64,000 nt of DNA from Trileptium ribeirensis (lineage: Eukaryota; Nematoda; Enoplea; Enoplida; Thoracostomopsidae). The stretch covers positions 1-64,000 of the forward strand of contig JASANE010024940.1 of the NCBI GenBank assembly GCA_030248225.1. The letters run 5' to 3'. Both the position numbers and the translations under genes were made by a program. Of the stretch, positions 21,648-36,600 are shown piece after piece. The notes beneath the pieces are model-generated. The model was not told where the DNA came from. It saw only the letters and a program-made list of their open reading frames with translations, and did no database searches. Position 1 is the stretch's first letter. Each line of letters starts with the position of its first letter.

Positions 21648-24600
21648 GTAAGTATTTTTGTTAAAATTACATTGCTGTGTGATACACTAAATATCCGCGG
21701 AGTTTCAGACTTGAATTAAAATCAAATTATGTATATATCGTTGGTATGGACCATTAGATAATATAGATATCCATAAAAATTCTTTCCGTGTTGAGAAAAA
21801 TGGTTGAACAAAGAGTTTTTGGCATAAAACAAAAATTTCGTGTTGAGCAAAATGGCAGAGAAACAGCCTAGGAGTAAAAGCTAAGTGTTATACCCTGTCA
21901 TGGTGGCTAAATCAAGCAGCAAGTTGTAAATAATTTATATTGTTTATAATTTCTGCGAACAAAAGTTTGCAATTGAGGTGCAATATACCTAGACGGTGTT
22001 TAGACGGTTTCGTTTTCGTCAAATTTGTTCAACTTCCTAAATAGTCACTTCGGATTTGTTTTAATTTTGGAAGGAGATATATATCGAGTGTTCCACTCCT
22101 ATACTATCTGCGACGCCCCTAGAGGATGATTCGATAAGCAGGTGGCATAACCCTCTGCCCTATGACCACGTGTGATCGAAAATATATCAGACGACACACA
22201 AAACAGACTGTTGAACGCTGTTTAAGAACCAGTTCGTTATTGTCATGATCATTCCGTTACAATCATTTGATCATTTGGCATCTTTTATACAAAATAGAAT
22301 CATTTGACATCTTTTATACAAAATAGAATGAGTAGATATTATCAAACTTCATATACTAGTTGTACTTCTAGGTCGTAATTAATACATGTGCATGACCACT
22401 GACTTGTGAGCTTGAAAGCTACCCTGCATAACTCGTTCTGTTATTTATATTCCTTGCCCTACCTCTAAATTTTACTCTAAAAATACATGACACAGCCCAG
22501 CCATGTTAGATTTTAGCTGACCATACCACAGCGTTTACGAACCGAAAAACCCGCATTCCGAAGTGCTAAAATGCAATGGCAAAGAGTCGAGCAACCATAT
22601 TTGGGTACAGACCAGCCTCGGTAGTGGTGCCACGAGAAAGTGTTCAACAAAGTTGTCGCCGCCATGTTTCGAAAAAAGCCTGTGTCGCAAGCGGGTTACC
22701 AGACTCTGCTAAGAACCCGCAAAAGGAGTTTTTACCATATTGACCCGAAAATGCGTCGGCCTGAGCTGTCCTTATTTCATGCCAAGACTTTGTTTGACAG
22801 CGGCAAAAGAAATTTTATCTATTTTGCCTAGCTCACTCAGGGAATCTCTTCAGTTTGCTCGGTGCGTTTTAATAAGGAATTTTATTTGTATCTCTTTTCT
22901 TGTTTTTCCAGCATGACTGTGAATTTCGGATTTCTGCCGAGATTTGCTGTAAAAAAACTCGTGGGAGCTAGAATCGTGTACTTGTCAGTTTTAGCTTTAA
23001 ACTACAGCGAAGCTAACGAAGGTATCGTTGCAAGTGTCTTAGGTTTCGTCGTTGCAATTTCTTGAGTCTCACAATCCCGCGTGAACTCTATGTTGGCGGT
23101 ACTTCGGTAAATATTGAAATCATATTGAATCGTTGCATAATAACATGGGTTTAAATGAAACAGGAATCGTCATTGGTGTAGTAGTGCAGGATAGCCTACA
23201 CGAATGAAGTTTATTTTTGTTTCAATTGCTTAAATTTAAGTTCACTCGTAAAGGTACAGTTTCACTGTAGAGTATGCATGAAGGAACTTATAGATGGGCC
23301 ACTTTATAACAAAGTGGATAAAATTTGTTCCTAAAAATTGTTACTGGTTCCTGACGCACCTGGAAAGTTAGTAGCTGTGTCTAGTCTTGAAATTACTGTA
23401 CGTATTATGTTTGATTCTCTCAGAATTCGTTGACAATTTGGATTTGGTGTCAATTTTAACCCTAGCTAAAATCACAATTTGGGATGGGATTCGGGTTGGC
23501 GAATTAAACAGTTGATGAATTCAAGATATAAATGCAATTTCTAATTTTTACTCATTTTACAGCGATGTATTAATCATGGATTTTTGTTGTGTTTTATTGA
23601 ATATAAATGTTTCATTTCCTCGCATATAGGTTATATTCACTGTGCTGTAATAAGCGTATATTCACTTCTTTTCATTACGAAAAGTATGCCTAGGAATATC
23701 GTCACGGAAAACTTATATTATCACTGAGTTTCTACGTTGCTACAGATAATCAGTAAAGAAACGACATGATAACCCTTTGAAAGTTCCAGCCTTAACGATA
23801 CGATCAACCAAATCAAACCGACAACATTTTTTCAAACCCGGCATAGTGAATTTATACACGGGATTGGCGAAAGCTTAATTCATATGTGAAAAAACTAGTA
23901 GAATTTTGATTTTGGTATTCTACATGATTGGGTGTGCCGTAACGTAGCCATGACATGCGTAAAATGGCGCACGTCTCCGCAGGCACAGAGGTTGGGTATA
24001 GAGGTAAGATTTGTGTAAGAATCCACATGCCGGGCCGGATCGGTAGGGATGACACCTGATTAAGAACGGGCTGGGCCGAAATGCTACAGATCCGTGACTG
24101 TTGCAGTCAAAGACCAAATGATTAGTACACGGTTTGATAATTTCGTTTCAGCAATTTTTATCGAGCTCATTTCATATACTCGTTTTTATGCTTGATATTG
24201 CCCCTATATCGTTTACTGTGAACTCATTGCCTGTATGTTTTACATTGAGCTACATTCGCTGGACCCAAATTTTTTGCAGCTCCTGGTCGGGCAGGGCCGA
24301 CCTTGATTTCCAACGGACCGGGCCTGGCCGGCCTCGATTCCTAACTGGCCGGGCTGCTTTTTGCGGTTGGAAGTTTATTGTTGCGGTTGTATACTTCTAG
24401 TGTGGTAGTAGGCATTTGGTCCTCGTGCTGTATATACGCCGGCTGCCAGGCGAATATAAAATTGTATATAAACTTTAGCACCAAACAATGAATCGGATTG
24501 CAAAAACGAAACATTTCGATGCAGCCAACTGTGTCAAATGCGCTTTGGAGAACCGCAATGTATTTGTCAAGACGGATACCGAATGGACTCTGATCTCATT

Positions 24601-27600
24601 ACGTGCAAAGCATTTGGTACGTGATGCACAAAAAATGCCACGTATTTTGTATCTAAACATCTTCTCATCCATTTTAAGTATCGTGAAACGAAAATCATAG
24701 CAAACTACTAAACATTTATGTAATTTACAAATTTGCGATATCCTGTGTGACTGTCGGTATATACCTACATACCGCTGTTATATAGAGACATTCAAAGACA
24801 GCAGTTTTTCCCGAAGAAGAGTCCTACAATATTGTTTTCCGGAAAAATAGAAAAATTAGCACATCATGAACGTTCAAGCCGATTCGAGAATTTTTAACCT
24901 GTTAACATAGAATGGTACCATGTGAAGACAAATCAACTGTCTGCATGCTTAACGGGTGCTATATGAAAAAATCGGAAAACTTACGTTACTGCATAATTTA
25001 AGACTCAGAATATGAACTTTCGTTTTGCATTAGAAGCCATGGGGGTTTCCAGATTTTATGGAGAATAGACTCGTTAGTAAACCTGAACTGCTAGAAACAC
25101 TTGACATCGGAAAACTTAAGGATTAATAAGTTGTAAGACACAGGTAAGCATTGTTTCAATCTTCCGTTTACAGCCGCTGTGTCAAGGTCACAGACGCCGT
25201 TTCATTATATTGAAGCAATATCGTAAACGAATACGATCGGAGTTCCTATGATAGATGGAAACATAGGTATATATTTTCTTTGACAGACTACTGAAGAAGT
25301 GACATTTATACCGTGGTTAACTTCTCTATGAAAAATCGTACTAAATCAGTTTAGGATTTATAATTGATAGATGATTGAATTATTTACATTTTCCATTTTT
25401 GGCTTTTAAGTATAAAATGGAACCCATGATTAAGTTAATTAGTGTTTTCATCAGCAGAAGAGCTTCTACAATATTAGCAAAAAGAAACAAACGTGTATTT
25501 TTATATATTTTGTGTATTTTGTTTAGGCAATCCAGCTAGATTGATCTACGTTTCGGGCTCAGACATCAAAATCCTCAACTTGAAAAGCGACACGAAAACG
25601 ACTGTTGCGCGAGACGTGCTCAATTCCATAGCTGTTGCATATTCGAACAAAAATAACAAGGTGTACTGGACAATTTCAGCAGGCGGAAGTAATTCTGGAC
25701 GTGCTCGTATGGAGTCTATGGAAATGCCGATGCACGTTGGCGATAGTGGAGAGGCAGTCCAATCAGCTGAAACAATACTCGATTCCACTCGTAAGTGCTC
25801 AGTTCAAGGCCACGTATCAATTATATGAAAGTTTTCAGTACTGAAGTAACAGCCTATTTATATGTAAATTCAATTGAACTATAATTGTGGGCGGTAGGGT
25901 CACACATATTAGGTTGTATACTCAAGTTTGGTTATATAATTTATATGAAACTATAGTTAAAACTGATATTAAAACAATAGTTTGTCATTAACTTACTTTC
26001 AAAATAAAGCCGCTATGCAGCTTTCCAGATTACTTTGCTAATACAGGTTATATTTTGTTGTATATATAATATGAGCTGCTGATGGATATCAACATTGTGT
26101 AGAACTATAGCTAAGAAACTGTGGAAAACAAAGATGCTCTCAAAAATTGTGGGTTTATAGTAACCTACTTAAAACCACACTTTCTAGAGTATTAACACTT
26201 CTAATGTCCATACTATAAAACAATGTTACAAATAGTACAAATGTTTTATTTAATTTTTTTATATCAAAATATTCAGGTGGAATGTGACTAAAAGTTTGGC
26301 TGCGAAGTATATACTGTTACAATATAGCTATGTACAAAAACGTATTTTTTGTTGAATGAATGAAGGCACATTCTTGGCGAGCGACGGTGACGGGATTCCT
26401 CATTTTTTGCTCGTTCAAATTCGCAAAACTTCAATAGTTCCACGCATAGACCGTATTCATATTGTTTGAAGTTAAAACCTCATGTGAGCAAGTATCGGCT
26501 GAGCGTCAGTGGCCGTAGACAAGGGGCCTTGGCCTCCACTTCGTATGTGTGGGTAGGAGAATATGAAGTTATGCACAACCGTCATTTGATATTACAGGCC
26601 CCTCCCAGACCTCCCTAGCTACTAAGCTTCTACCAAAGTCCGTGTCTTCGCCTGTTCTGAACTTATGGCTCGTTAGCATCCGCTATTGCTTGTTATAGGC
26701 GTACCACCATTCCCTATAATTGCATATGTGCCGACCACCATTAATTTAGAAGTATCGAAGCACAAAGCTCAAGACTACGATTAGACGATTCGCGTACAGT
26801 AACATAAAGTAGCAGTACTAACTCTACGTCGCTGATAAGTTCGATTTTAGCAGGTTTCCTAGCGCGGAACAGACATTTCAACGATTGCATTGCAACAGTG
26901 TTTCTAAAATATTTTTATTTTTTAAATATTTAAAAAAATATTTGTTTTAATGCGCATATTTATTTTACGGAGTGGCTATACTAGGTATAGATTCGATATT
27001 AAGCAAGGTTAAATGTCGTAAATATGCAAATCGCCCCACTGCATTTTAGACAGTGATGTCGAAAGTATCGATATAAGGAAGTTTTAATATAATATAGATA
27101 TTAGTAATTTTTCGAGTTTAGTGCATTACTCCTAACTGTAGTTTGTAAATCCCAATTTGTTGCTGATATGTTGTATGCATATATAAATTTCGCAGAGGTG
27201 GATCAGTCTGAAGGTATTGGCATCGACTGGCTAAACGATAAAGTTTACGTAACTGATAAAGGCAATAAACGGATTATCGCATGCGAACTTGATGGATCAC
27301 TGTGTGCCCAAGTTACATCAGCTCGGGGAAATGTTCGCGCGATTGCTGTGCATCCGCTTCTCGGGTAAGATCAGTATATCATTGCATACAGCCGATTACT
27401 GTCCACAGCTATCGAAGCTATCAAAACGAAAACATCGCTCGCTTTGCGGTCTTTATCAATTCAGCGTTCAGTGGTAGTCGCGAATAGGAGCTTGTCAAAC
27501 TTTGCACCATAAGCAGTTTAATCCGGGGTTAATCAAAAATCCCTTAAATTTACTTAATAAATTTTAAAAATTTTATGTACATACGCTCAAAAATACAATG

Positions 27601-30600
27601 CTGTTAAGCTTGATATTTTAATCTCTAAGGTAGCGGGATTTGCAATGAATAGATCGGATCAAAGTAAAACCATATTATGCAGAGTTAACTCCACAATTTA
27701 AATTTAATTTGGAGGCATGTCATGTGGCATTTAGCAGCGTTTGCACATGATTAGTTATAGGCACAATATGTTTAATTAAACCTTTAGAATCGATCATAGC
27801 AAGTAAACCAACCTATTTGAAACGAGTTGCGTTAAGGGTGGGTAAAATTGTTGGGTTGCGCAAAAGTTGTCTTCGAAATTTTACCCATGTTAAAACTGCT
27901 GTTTAGGCGAATGTTTTGGACAGACTGGGGCAGTGATGCGCCAGGTATTGAATCCGCTGGCATGGATGGCTCGGATCGACGTTGGGTAGTCAACGAAAAC
28001 ATTGTATGGCCAAATGGTATTGCAATAGATTCAACACAAAATCGTTTATACTGGACTGATTCTAATACGAACGTTATTGAACGTTGCGATTACGACGGCA
28101 ACCAACGTGAGGTATCATTGTATTCAATGTCTTGAATGTTTCTATTCTGTTGAATGTTTCTATTTTTTACTATTTGTTATTAAACAACGCTGTGTACCGA
28201 ATCTTCACATACATTAGCATGAAATACAACACATACTGCATAGAAAATGTTTTCTATAAGTTTATATTTTCGCTGAAATTTCATATTTAATGGGTGAATT
28301 TCCATATATTTGTGATAATATAATGTATGAATTTTTCGCTAATGCACGAAGTTTTCATAAATTTTGTGTATAAAACACTAAATGTATATATATATATGTA
28401 CATATTGGAATTTTTGTACTAATTTTCAATTTTATGATATGTATTAGACAGCTTCAAACAGGATATGTACTACAAAACATATATTTGAATATTCATACCA
28501 ATTATGTGCAAGTGGTCATATATTTCTTATATGCAATTTCATGGAAATCAGGTAATTTAACATTATACAAATTAGACAAGGGTATGTTCAACACGTTTTG
28601 GTTACATTTGCGTTATACTGAACATGAATCTGCGTTTCTCTCTTGTAATGAACGTAGTATTTGTACAGGCGCATACAATTTTGCCCACGTGTATAAATAA
28701 TATACCATTATTGAAACTGTATTTAGGTGGTCGTGCGCGATATTGAGCATCCGTTTTCGATTGCGGTTTTCGAAAATAGTATATACTGGTCAGATTGGGG
28801 CTCGAACACGATAGAAACAGCAAACAAAATGAACGGTCACAATCAACGCACTCTCGTCAGTGAATCTCGGTTGCCATCTGGAATTTTTATTTATCACAAA
28901 GCTTTACAGCGGAAAACGGCCGGTATGTTTTGAAATGAACGTTATGTTCATTTCGAAAAGTCATCACTTTTGGTATTGGTGCTAAGCAACTTCTGTAGAA
29001 TTTATGTACCTGAAGGATGGATAAGAGAAGTGTTACTGTGGTATTTAAATATGGACACGCTTTCTACTGACCAAACCACATTAAACTATTCTGCCGTGGG
29101 GATACGAGTGTAAATTCCACAGTACCATTGCTGATGCGGACTTTATTTTTATTATACCAAAAGAGCATATTAACCGATTACAGGTGATTTGGAGAACGTT
29201 ACATTAATCATTTAACAAGCCGCAGTTATCTAACCGGAGTGCATGCCGTATTTAAAATTAAAATTTTATACAAGCTCGCTTAGGCTTAGGCTTAAGCAAC
29301 GTGTTTAAAGAATGAAGAAGTTTTCTTTATTCATTTCGAGCTATCCTGCGCCGATAGGGTTCCGGAAGAGGCTCCCCTGACTGTCCTCGCAATTTTTCCC
29401 TACGGATGCCACCTCTGAGTGTACCCGCACTATCGAATAGCCTGATGCGATCCGTACGTTACGGTTTTTGACTAGTGAGCCATCCGTGTGCAGCAGCGTT
29501 TTTAAATTGCCGCAATTATGTTGTGTAGCCGGACTTATTGTTACGTTACTAGTTACAGTACAATATATTTTCAGAAAATCCTTGTCGAAGTCGACAATGT
29601 CCGTCGATGTGTCTTTTAAGTCCGTATTCTGGCACCTATTGCGCAACCGCGCTACCAGCCTCCGAACACTCAACAACTGGTTTGTTCACGTTTCTTTGTT
29701 CAACTTATTGTTTATAAAGCTACTAGCAGCAAAGCAAGCTGAAAAACTCAGCGGGCTTTTTCTTTCGCAATTTTAGGTGTGATTTATACTGCTTATGTCC
29801 GTATTTCTGCAACTGGGGCCGCTTGTTAGGGATTCTTTCAGGCTAAGTGCGGCATGAAGCTGTGAAAGATTTTATTTGTATATATCTGAAATGACACCAT
29901 TTTTTGATGTCGTACCTGGTAGCATTGTTGGACCCTAATTTTAATATGGATTCCAGTCCTGTGCAACAACGAACGTAAGTAACTACCATTATCAACTTCC
30001 AGACAAAATATCCAACCTAACATTTTGTAACAACTGTGTTGTAAAAAGCGAAATTCGAGCTAACTGGAGATTAGAACCTACTATGAATTAACTCCAGGAG
30101 ATACTATTTTTGATGCTTTGTCAGTAAATTTGGAAGTCACCGCGCCAAAGAACCTATGTGTAAGCAAATATGTACCCACAAAAACCGTGGATAATAACCC
30201 AACTTGGCATCCCTGCCCTGGACTAATCGAAAACCACGTAAAGAAAACTATATTATAATACTTTTCTGCCGGTACAATTTAAGTGGGCCTTACGAAAGTG
30301 TTTTCCTCTCCAGAGATATCTATCCCAAATTTAATTATGCTGGTTTTGACATCAAGATTTAACATCATAGTTACCGTAGCAAGATTTCCACATAGGTTGA
30401 GCGAAATTTAACTTGTTAACTCTTCAGAACAAGATACACCGTCAGCTGGGCAGACGGTTGTTACTAATGAAGAATCGCCATTAGTTCCATGCAAATCAGG
30501 CGACTACGTCTGTATGACCGGATACTGTCTATCTCTTGACAAAGTGTGTGATAGGGTTTTCGACTGTCTTTTTGGTGAAGACGAGTATGGATGTGGTGAA

Positions 30601-33600
30601 ACCAGCGATGAGAAACGTACGTTTCAAAATATCAGATTTAATTACATATATTTTGTTTGTTGAAAAGGCAGCTGCATGTGAATTATACCACGTCGTTGCA
30701 AGGGTGCAAATGTGAAGAATTCGGCGAGGGGGTATATATGTCATTTCTTCTTTATCTTGAGCGTTTGTCCCACTAGATTGCGGGGTCCGCTTGTTTGCAA
30801 AGACCTCTTCATTTGATCCGATTGAGGGCATCGTTTGGGGCTGCACCAACAATCCTCATGTCTTCGTTCAGTCCATCCTCGGTCTTCCGCGAGACCGGAC
30901 GCCCTGTTGGGTTTAATATAAAGTGTCTTTGCTACTGAACCTTCTTCCCGGCTAATGAGGTGTCCGAGCATTCCCATCCGTATAAAGCAGCGAGACTTAT
31001 GAGGGATTTATAAACTTTCGCCTTCAGGCGCTGTGGCATGCGGCATTCGCATAGAACACCGGACACTTGCCGCCATTTAGCCCAAGCAGCTGTAATTCCC
31101 GCACGACCCTCAGGGGTGAAGTCGCCATCATTGATAAGGGATCCGAGGTATTTGAAGTTTGTCTCTTCGTCAGGTCGGTATCATTGATTGTGATGGTGCC
31201 GACCGTTTGAGGGCCACCTCCACTTACTCTGTTTTCTTGATGTTGAGTCTCAATCCGTTATTCGCCAGCCGATCTTTCCAACATTGCGTGTTTTCCTGAA
31301 GCTGGCGCCGATCCTTATCCAACATCATAGGCGTATAGTAGCGTCCATGGCAGTGCTGTTTGGAGGTCAGCAGTCACAGTATCCATGCACGGGATGAACA
31401 GCAGTGGCGAGAGAGCCGAACCCTGGTGGACACCGACTTTGATATTAAACGGCTCAGACATACTTGCTGGACATCGTACTGTGCTATAAAAGTTAACCCA
31501 GTCGACGCAGGCTTCAGAGACGTAATATTTGCGCAATGCCTGCCAGATCAAACTGTGGGGAACTCTATTAAAACCTTTTTCTTGATCCAGGAACGTTATA
31601 TGCACAATTTGATTCTTCTCGCGGTGTTTTTCTACTCGCAAACGGGCAGCATGAATAGCGTCGATTGTCCCACAACCCGTGACAAAGCCGCACTGGTTTG
31701 ACTTGATTTTCACAATTTCTCGAAGACGGCTATCTATAATGCCCTCGAAAATATTCAACATGTGACACAGAAGTCTTTAGGTCTATAGTTGGCGGGAGCT
31801 TCCCCTTGCTCCACAATGCGGTTAAATAGCATGGCGAGTGTCGCAGGTCCACAGCGGCCGGATATTTCCCATACCTCGGCGGGTATATCGTCAGGCCCAG
31901 CTGTCTTACTATTCTTCATCTTTTTATTTAAGTGCGGCGTCAACCTCTGCAGGGTTGATAGGCGTACCGGCCCCAGGATTGATTGTGAACAATCAATTGA
32001 TGGATGCGGAAACTTTTCGTTGGACATAGCATTGAAATAGTTTTTCCATCGCTTCAAAACGATAGCAGGTTCTCGCAGCATCCTTGATCAGTTGTTGAGC
32101 ATCTTTGATGTGCCTGATCTGGCCTATGTCTTGCGTAGAGCGGTGTCGAGCATTAGCTAAACGATAGATCTTATGTACAACATTACGTGTATTCAATTTG
32201 ACCTGGCTTTAGCAACTGTTTTTCGCTGAAGACTTTTGAGGACTTCATATCTCTGAAAATCGAATATAAAAATTCCAAGAATACATGTCATAATTGATTT
32301 AGTTGTATAGTAGCTTATAATAATTATATTAGTTAAAATTATAATTAAAATAAAATCTATAAATAGTTTAGAAAATGATGCTACAATGGTTTCAGTATAC
32401 ATTAAGTCACAGATAGAATTAACTGCACACGGGCACGCGCGCAATTGCACACACACGCAAATTCGTTTAAACACATACGAATGCAAACACGTTAAAAGTA
32501 CGCGCGCCCGATTAAACCAGCACGCACGCAAGAGTTTAAAACGCAAATGTGTGCGTGCGCGTGCGCTGCCGGTATCATGCTATCTTGACATGTATTCTGT
32601 AATCCAGTGTGAATTTGCAATTTTCTCACTACACACAACTGTCTGTGTAACACGACCTATTCCACGATGTACAATTGAAAAATATTTTATTCATGCCGCC
32701 ACACGTGCTCGAATGACATGCTGGTTTTTACAATCTGAAGAAAGTTTTTGTTCATGCCCACTCGACCACAGAGTGTCCCTTTGGGCAGCTATGGTTATTA
32801 GATTTCATACTGGGAAAACGATTAGACAAACCTTTGTGGCATACATATACTTAATTAACTGCTAACTGCGAATTAACTGCTTACTTCGTTTGCACCAAAC
32901 GCTTTCACAAGGAAAATTTTCAATATTAACTATGGTTAGTAAATAAGTCTTTAGATACAACAGTTTTCAATGCGGTCATCGAACAGTCTACAACAGCACA
33001 AACAGTAACGACAACATCCAAATCAGGTCTTTTTAAAACTACAGATCTTAACGCGACATCTCCTACTTCGCTAACACCAACTGGTTTAGAAAACTCGACT
33101 AGCGCAGTAGTATTGATAGATTATCGATACGGTGCCAGGAAATTTTTGCCGCCAGATGAATACGTTGTGTCGCGGTGTGGACCACCTAATTTTCGGTGTA
33201 TCTCACGTCACTGCATCAAACGAGAACTGGTATGTAACGGAGAATTAGACTGCCTTTTTGGTGAAGATGAAATTCGATGTGAATACCTTTCCAAATTGGA
33301 CACTGTTGCCTCTGTCGTAACGACTACATCACCCACAGTGTCTTTGATGACAAAACCGTTCTCTACTACAACGAAGCTTGACAGTAAGTTTTATATTAAG
33401 ATTTTAAGATGTACACGAATTTTCATTTATTTGTCCTACGCTTGGTTGTCAGTTCCTGCCTATGCATGTTGTAGTAGCACGTTCGTGTTCGTTTGCTTGT
33501 GTAGCACGTTCGTGTTCGTTTGCTTGTGTAGCACAGCTTTAAGTGCAGGGTCCGAACTAATATTGGGATTGCTCAGTTCCTTCGAAGAGCATCGTTATTA

Positions 33601-36600
33601 AAAGTTATAGGCAGGAACTGAGCAACCATGTATTAGTGCGGAAGTTATGGGTATTTGCGATGTTTTGTAATTTCATCCGATATTGCTGTCTTTATCTTTA
33701 AAAATGCAGTTGAGCCGGGTAACTTATAGTTAAGATCAGCCTGAAGTTTATTAGCTTAAACAACGCAGCATTTTCCACGTTTGAACATATTTGTAGTGTT
33801 ATCTTAAAATTGATTTGGAGCATGATTCTGAATCACCTGGATTATCATGGTAGTTTTTGGTTGGTACATGGGCACTCGTGGAGCGAAAGCCTCCGCATTA
33901 ACCGAATTAGTGAAGACAAAGATATACCACCAAAAAGATATACCGCTATCGGTGCCCTAAGTATAAGCATTAGTCTAAGCTTCACATTTCATATAAGGTT
34001 TGCGTGTACAGCCCCAGCCAAACTGGTATTTCCTCTAATTATATATGCCATTCATTTTCAATTCCAACTTCAGACAACAACAGAGATTCAAACGTTGGTC
34101 GATGCGTTGATGAAACAGAATTTCATTGTCGTTCAACAGGGATGTGCATTCCTAGTGACCGAAGATGTGACACGGTCAAGGATTGCGATCGTGGTGAAGA
34201 CGAAGAAAACTGCCCCGGTATGTTGTGAGACTAGCTTCTACTACAAGGCGACCCTCTCCGTATCATTTTAGTAACCTATGGCGTTTTTGGGTTGAGACCG
34301 AATTGCATGTCAATCATTTGGTTAAAACAATGTTTGCGATAGATATGTGTGGAAAGAAATCATTTATTATTGCAAGCTTTTGAGATTTCTTTAGACAAAT
34401 TGTGTCTAGCTATGTGGGGATAGAAAAATTTACATAAATATGAAACTTTGAGATTTGTATAAATGAATTTTAATAAATATATTGACTTAATCGCGAAATG
34501 TGATGTACACTTTGTTGGTGGTGTTCAGAAACAACAACTCAATCGGTGCACGGCAAATCTGCAACAACCACACTTCGAAGCAACGTCAGCGATGTAACTG
34601 CGCTTGCGAGACAAACGAATTGTGTCCACGACACGGAATTCCACTGCCCTTCGACAGGAATGTGTTTGCCAGTCGAACGCAAATGTGACGGTGTTAACGA
34701 CTGCGAGCACGATGAGGACGAACAAAATTGTCCGAGTAATAAACCGAAAGTGGTTTTTAAATTTTCTCGTGTGGGCTGGCTAATATGCATCGTGTGCCCT
34801 GGTAACAATGAATTTTGTTTTACTGCTGACTAATGTTGGGTTCACTGTTTTTTCACTGTTCACTGGGATCGACGTCTGCCGGTTTTAATATTTGTTTATA
34901 ATTTATTGTGGCTGTATCGTTCTGATAAGTATAGGTTTAGTTTTTCACTTGGAACGATTTGGTTTTTAGAGGCGGAGACTAAGAACTACAAACGTGTGCA
35001 TTATCGCTAGGTGGTTCACACTTTCTCTAATACTATTTTATCATTTTTTACAATTATGCACTCGAATATTCACTGGAAATGTAGTGTTGCTGGTAAACAT
35101 TTGTAGCAAATATCAAGGCAAAATGTATAGTCCTATTCATGAAATTTGAATAAATATCAGCTTAAAACCTTTTAATTGTTTTATAAAACTACGTTTTAGA
35201 GAAGGATCCTTGCGATTCGAATCAATGTCAGTACCCAAAGAAATGCGTTCCCGGAAGCAGCGAGAGAGATTACAGCTGTGTTTGTATCGATGGAACGCAT
35301 GTCGATGCATTTGGCACAACTTGTATTGGTAAATGGCTTTATTTTCGATGACATTAGTGATATTTTTAGTCTGCAAAATATTTTAATATATTTTCATATC
35401 AATCACTTATATTAGAAAATTTGCTGGTTACTTGTATTTATTTTAATCACAAGCTTATTGCTATTAGTTAATAAAGCTGAGTTTGACTGCTCTGTAAATA
35501 TTGGGTATGACCAGTGACTTGGGCGCAACAACTGTGGCTATCGTGGGGTTCCGAAGCTGCAGATTTCAACGTGCGAGGAAACCATTGCTTATACATTTAC
35601 CGTTGCTACGTTAGCATATAAAAATGATGCATTACTGTTTGAATAAATTGCCTTTTTTAGTCTTTAGGTACTGACGGCAGATCTGTTCTTTTTGTATGCT
35701 GTCATGGTTGTAACAAACAATCTTTCTTACCAATTATCGTGGGTGGAAAATTAGTTGCTGTAATTAAACAATTTGTTGATATCTTGGATAATTTTTTAGA
35801 CATTGACGAGTGTTCCGATCGCTTCGTATGCAGTCAAGGTTGTAATAACTACTTTGGTTCCTACCAATGCTCATGTCTTCCTGGTTACCATTTGTCGATC
35901 GATCGTGTGTCGTGCCTTGCCACAGGTTATACTTTATTCCTAATTACTATTACTTCAAGAACTGATAATAGCAGTCCACTAAACTTTGTGAAATTTCGAA
36001 GCCTTTGCTATGAAAAGTATAGAAACAACTGTAGATTTTTGAAGTCAATGGACTGAGATAATGTCTAGGTGATTCCGTCAGATATAGCAACTCGGCACGC
36101 TATTTTTGTTAAGTTATGCGCAGGCTTAAATGACTACACGTTTTAGCGGCTACCAATTTGTACTTGAAATGTCTAATTTTGGACCTGACACCTGACCATA
36201 ACAGAAGCACTTACGATATTTTTTTGGAATGTTTCTTCGAAAAAAGCACTAGGAGTAAACTCACGAAATCAGCATTTCAGGGCCGTCGCCAGTAATCTAC
36301 TACGCTGCGAGTACTTTTATTCGATCGTTAACTGTCCGGAATGGTAATGTACAAACGATCGATTCGCACGTCACGAACCCGATCGGAGTTGCGTTTTACG
36401 GCGCAGCAAAAAGCGTCTATTGGACCACAATTGATGAATCGGAGTCGTTTGTTAAACGAATGGTGGTCGATAGCATTGATAATCGGGTCGAGACTGTACT
36501 TTGGCACTACGGTATGTTATTGTGTTGAACGATAAAAATTTAAAAAACCGGACTCAGCCGTGGATTGAACCGGACATTCCTTTCTGGAAGCGATTCTTGG

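Noticed and set aside
22540..22840. Cys-containing frames in receptor intron 1 that could be taken for missing ligand-binding exons
   Set aside because: The Cys spacing and the acidic CDG..DC.D.SDE end of LDLa are absent.
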